Positions 6,176-6,619 of a DNA stretch of 6,619 nucleotides are shown here, piece by piece (position 1 is the first letter of the stretch; the number at the start of each line of letters is the position of its first letter). Both the position numbers and the translations under genes were made by a program. Under the pieces are notes generated by a model. It was not told the origin of the DNA and did not search any database. It saw nothing but the letters and a program-made list of their open reading frames with translations. The stretch spans positions 1-6,619 of the forward strand of contig DATBMA010000040.1 in NCBI GenBank assembly GCA_036555105.1, in the 5' to 3' direction. This stretch comes from DATBMA01 sp036555105 (GTDB taxonomy: Bacteria > Actinomycetota > Acidimicrobiia > Spongiisociales > ZC4RG35).

Positions 6176-6619
6176 TCAATCCTTGGTGAAGTAGTCGCCA
6201 GATTGATACCGCCCGGTCTTCAGCCAGCGGATCTGCATAAGCACATCGTTGAGCAGGGTCGAGGCGCCGAACCGGAACCGGTCCGGTGTCATCCAGTCAA
6301 CTCCGAGGGTCTCGTTGAGGACGACCAGGTAACGGATGGCGTCCTTGGCCGTGCGGATCCCGCCGGCCGGCTTCATCCCCACCTCGATCCCGGTGGCCTC
6401 GTGGAAATCGCGGATGGCCTCCAGCATCACCAGGGTCACCGGGATGGTGGCCGACGGCTGCACCTTGCCGGTGGAGGTCTTGACAAAATCGGCGCCGGCC
6501 GCCATCGCCAGCATCGAGGCCCGTCGCACGGCGTCGAGGCTCCCCAACTCCCCGGTCTCGAGGATCACCTTGAGGTGAGCCGGGCCACTCGCCTCCTTGA
6601 CCTGGCGGATCTCGTCGAA
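6176..6619 (-). CDS. deoC: Deoxyribose-phosphate aldolase, 5'-truncated by window edge
   Basis: Class I aldolase that cleaves 2-deoxyribose 5-phosphate to glyceraldehyde 3-phosphate and acetaldehyde in deoxynucleoside catabolism. The frame is open to the window edge; the visible 147 residues are the C-terminal part. KVILETGEL (about 17-25) leads to FVKTSTGK (45-52), whose first Lys (about 47) is the Schiff-base lysine, and GMKPAGGIRT holds the second active-site Lys (about 83). The tail with LLNDVLMQ and GRYQSGDYFTKD resembles the longer, human DERA-like subgroup rather than the 259-residue E. coli type. A GTG at 6568 is internal. It is followed 1 nt later by the dehydrogenase gene, forming an operon that produces and then oxidises acetaldehyde. 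Confidence 0.94.
   Translation of the reverse strand, partial: FDEIRQVKEASGPAHLKVILETGELGSLDAVRRASMLAMAAGADFVKTSTGKVQPSATIPVTLVMLEAIRDFHEATGIEVGMKPAGGIRTAKDAIRYLVVLNETLGVDWMTPDRFRFGASTLLNDVLMQIRWLKTGRYQSGDYFTKD

Overview
This window is GC-rich bacterial DNA, densely coding, with frequent GTG/TTG starts. The gene types (an actinobacterial-style AlkA-like glycosylase, secreted lipoproteins with a Ser/Thr/Pro-rich linker, and a deoC-linked pair of aldehyde dehydrogenase genes) suggest a high-GC Actinomycetota chromosome, possibly a less-studied lineage. That placement is inferred from style, not from a marker gene. No rRNA, tRNA, CRISPR array, insertion sequence or phage gene was seen, and no stretch over 300 bases lacks a gene.

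Layout. Left block, plus strand: the 3' part of a 6-phosphogluconolactonase gene (1-582), then, 9 nt later, a lipoprotein alpha/beta-hydrolase (592-1503). Middle: an AlkA-type DNA glycosylase on the minus strand (1505-2380) converges on the hydrolase with a 1-nt gap. It diverges from a small unrecognised lipoprotein on the plus strand (2460-3071). An 81-bp convergent gap with several small palindromes separates that gene from the right block.

Right block, all minus strand, read from right to left: deoC (partial, 6176-6619), a full-length aldehyde dehydrogenase (4696-6174), a short non-catalytic aldehyde dehydrogenase homologue (3851-4699), then a 74-nt gap holding a strong 48-nt hairpin, and a VOC/glyoxalase-like gene (3153-3776). 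DeoC splits deoxyribose 5-phosphate into glyceraldehyde 3-phosphate and acetaldehyde, and the dehydrogenase can oxidise the acetaldehyde. The three genes are packed with a 1-nt gap and a 3-nt overlap, so they look like one translationally coupled operon.

The most interesting observation is the dehydrogenase pair. The 492-residue protein has the whole active site but stops just where the usual C-terminal ALDH strand (TEVKTV-like) should follow. The 282-residue partner has lost the catalytic domain and key residues, yet ends in exactly such a strand (FTETKTV). Together they have the domain order and approximate length of the two-domain ALDH16 family, so they may be a split ALDH16 acting as a two-subunit enzyme.
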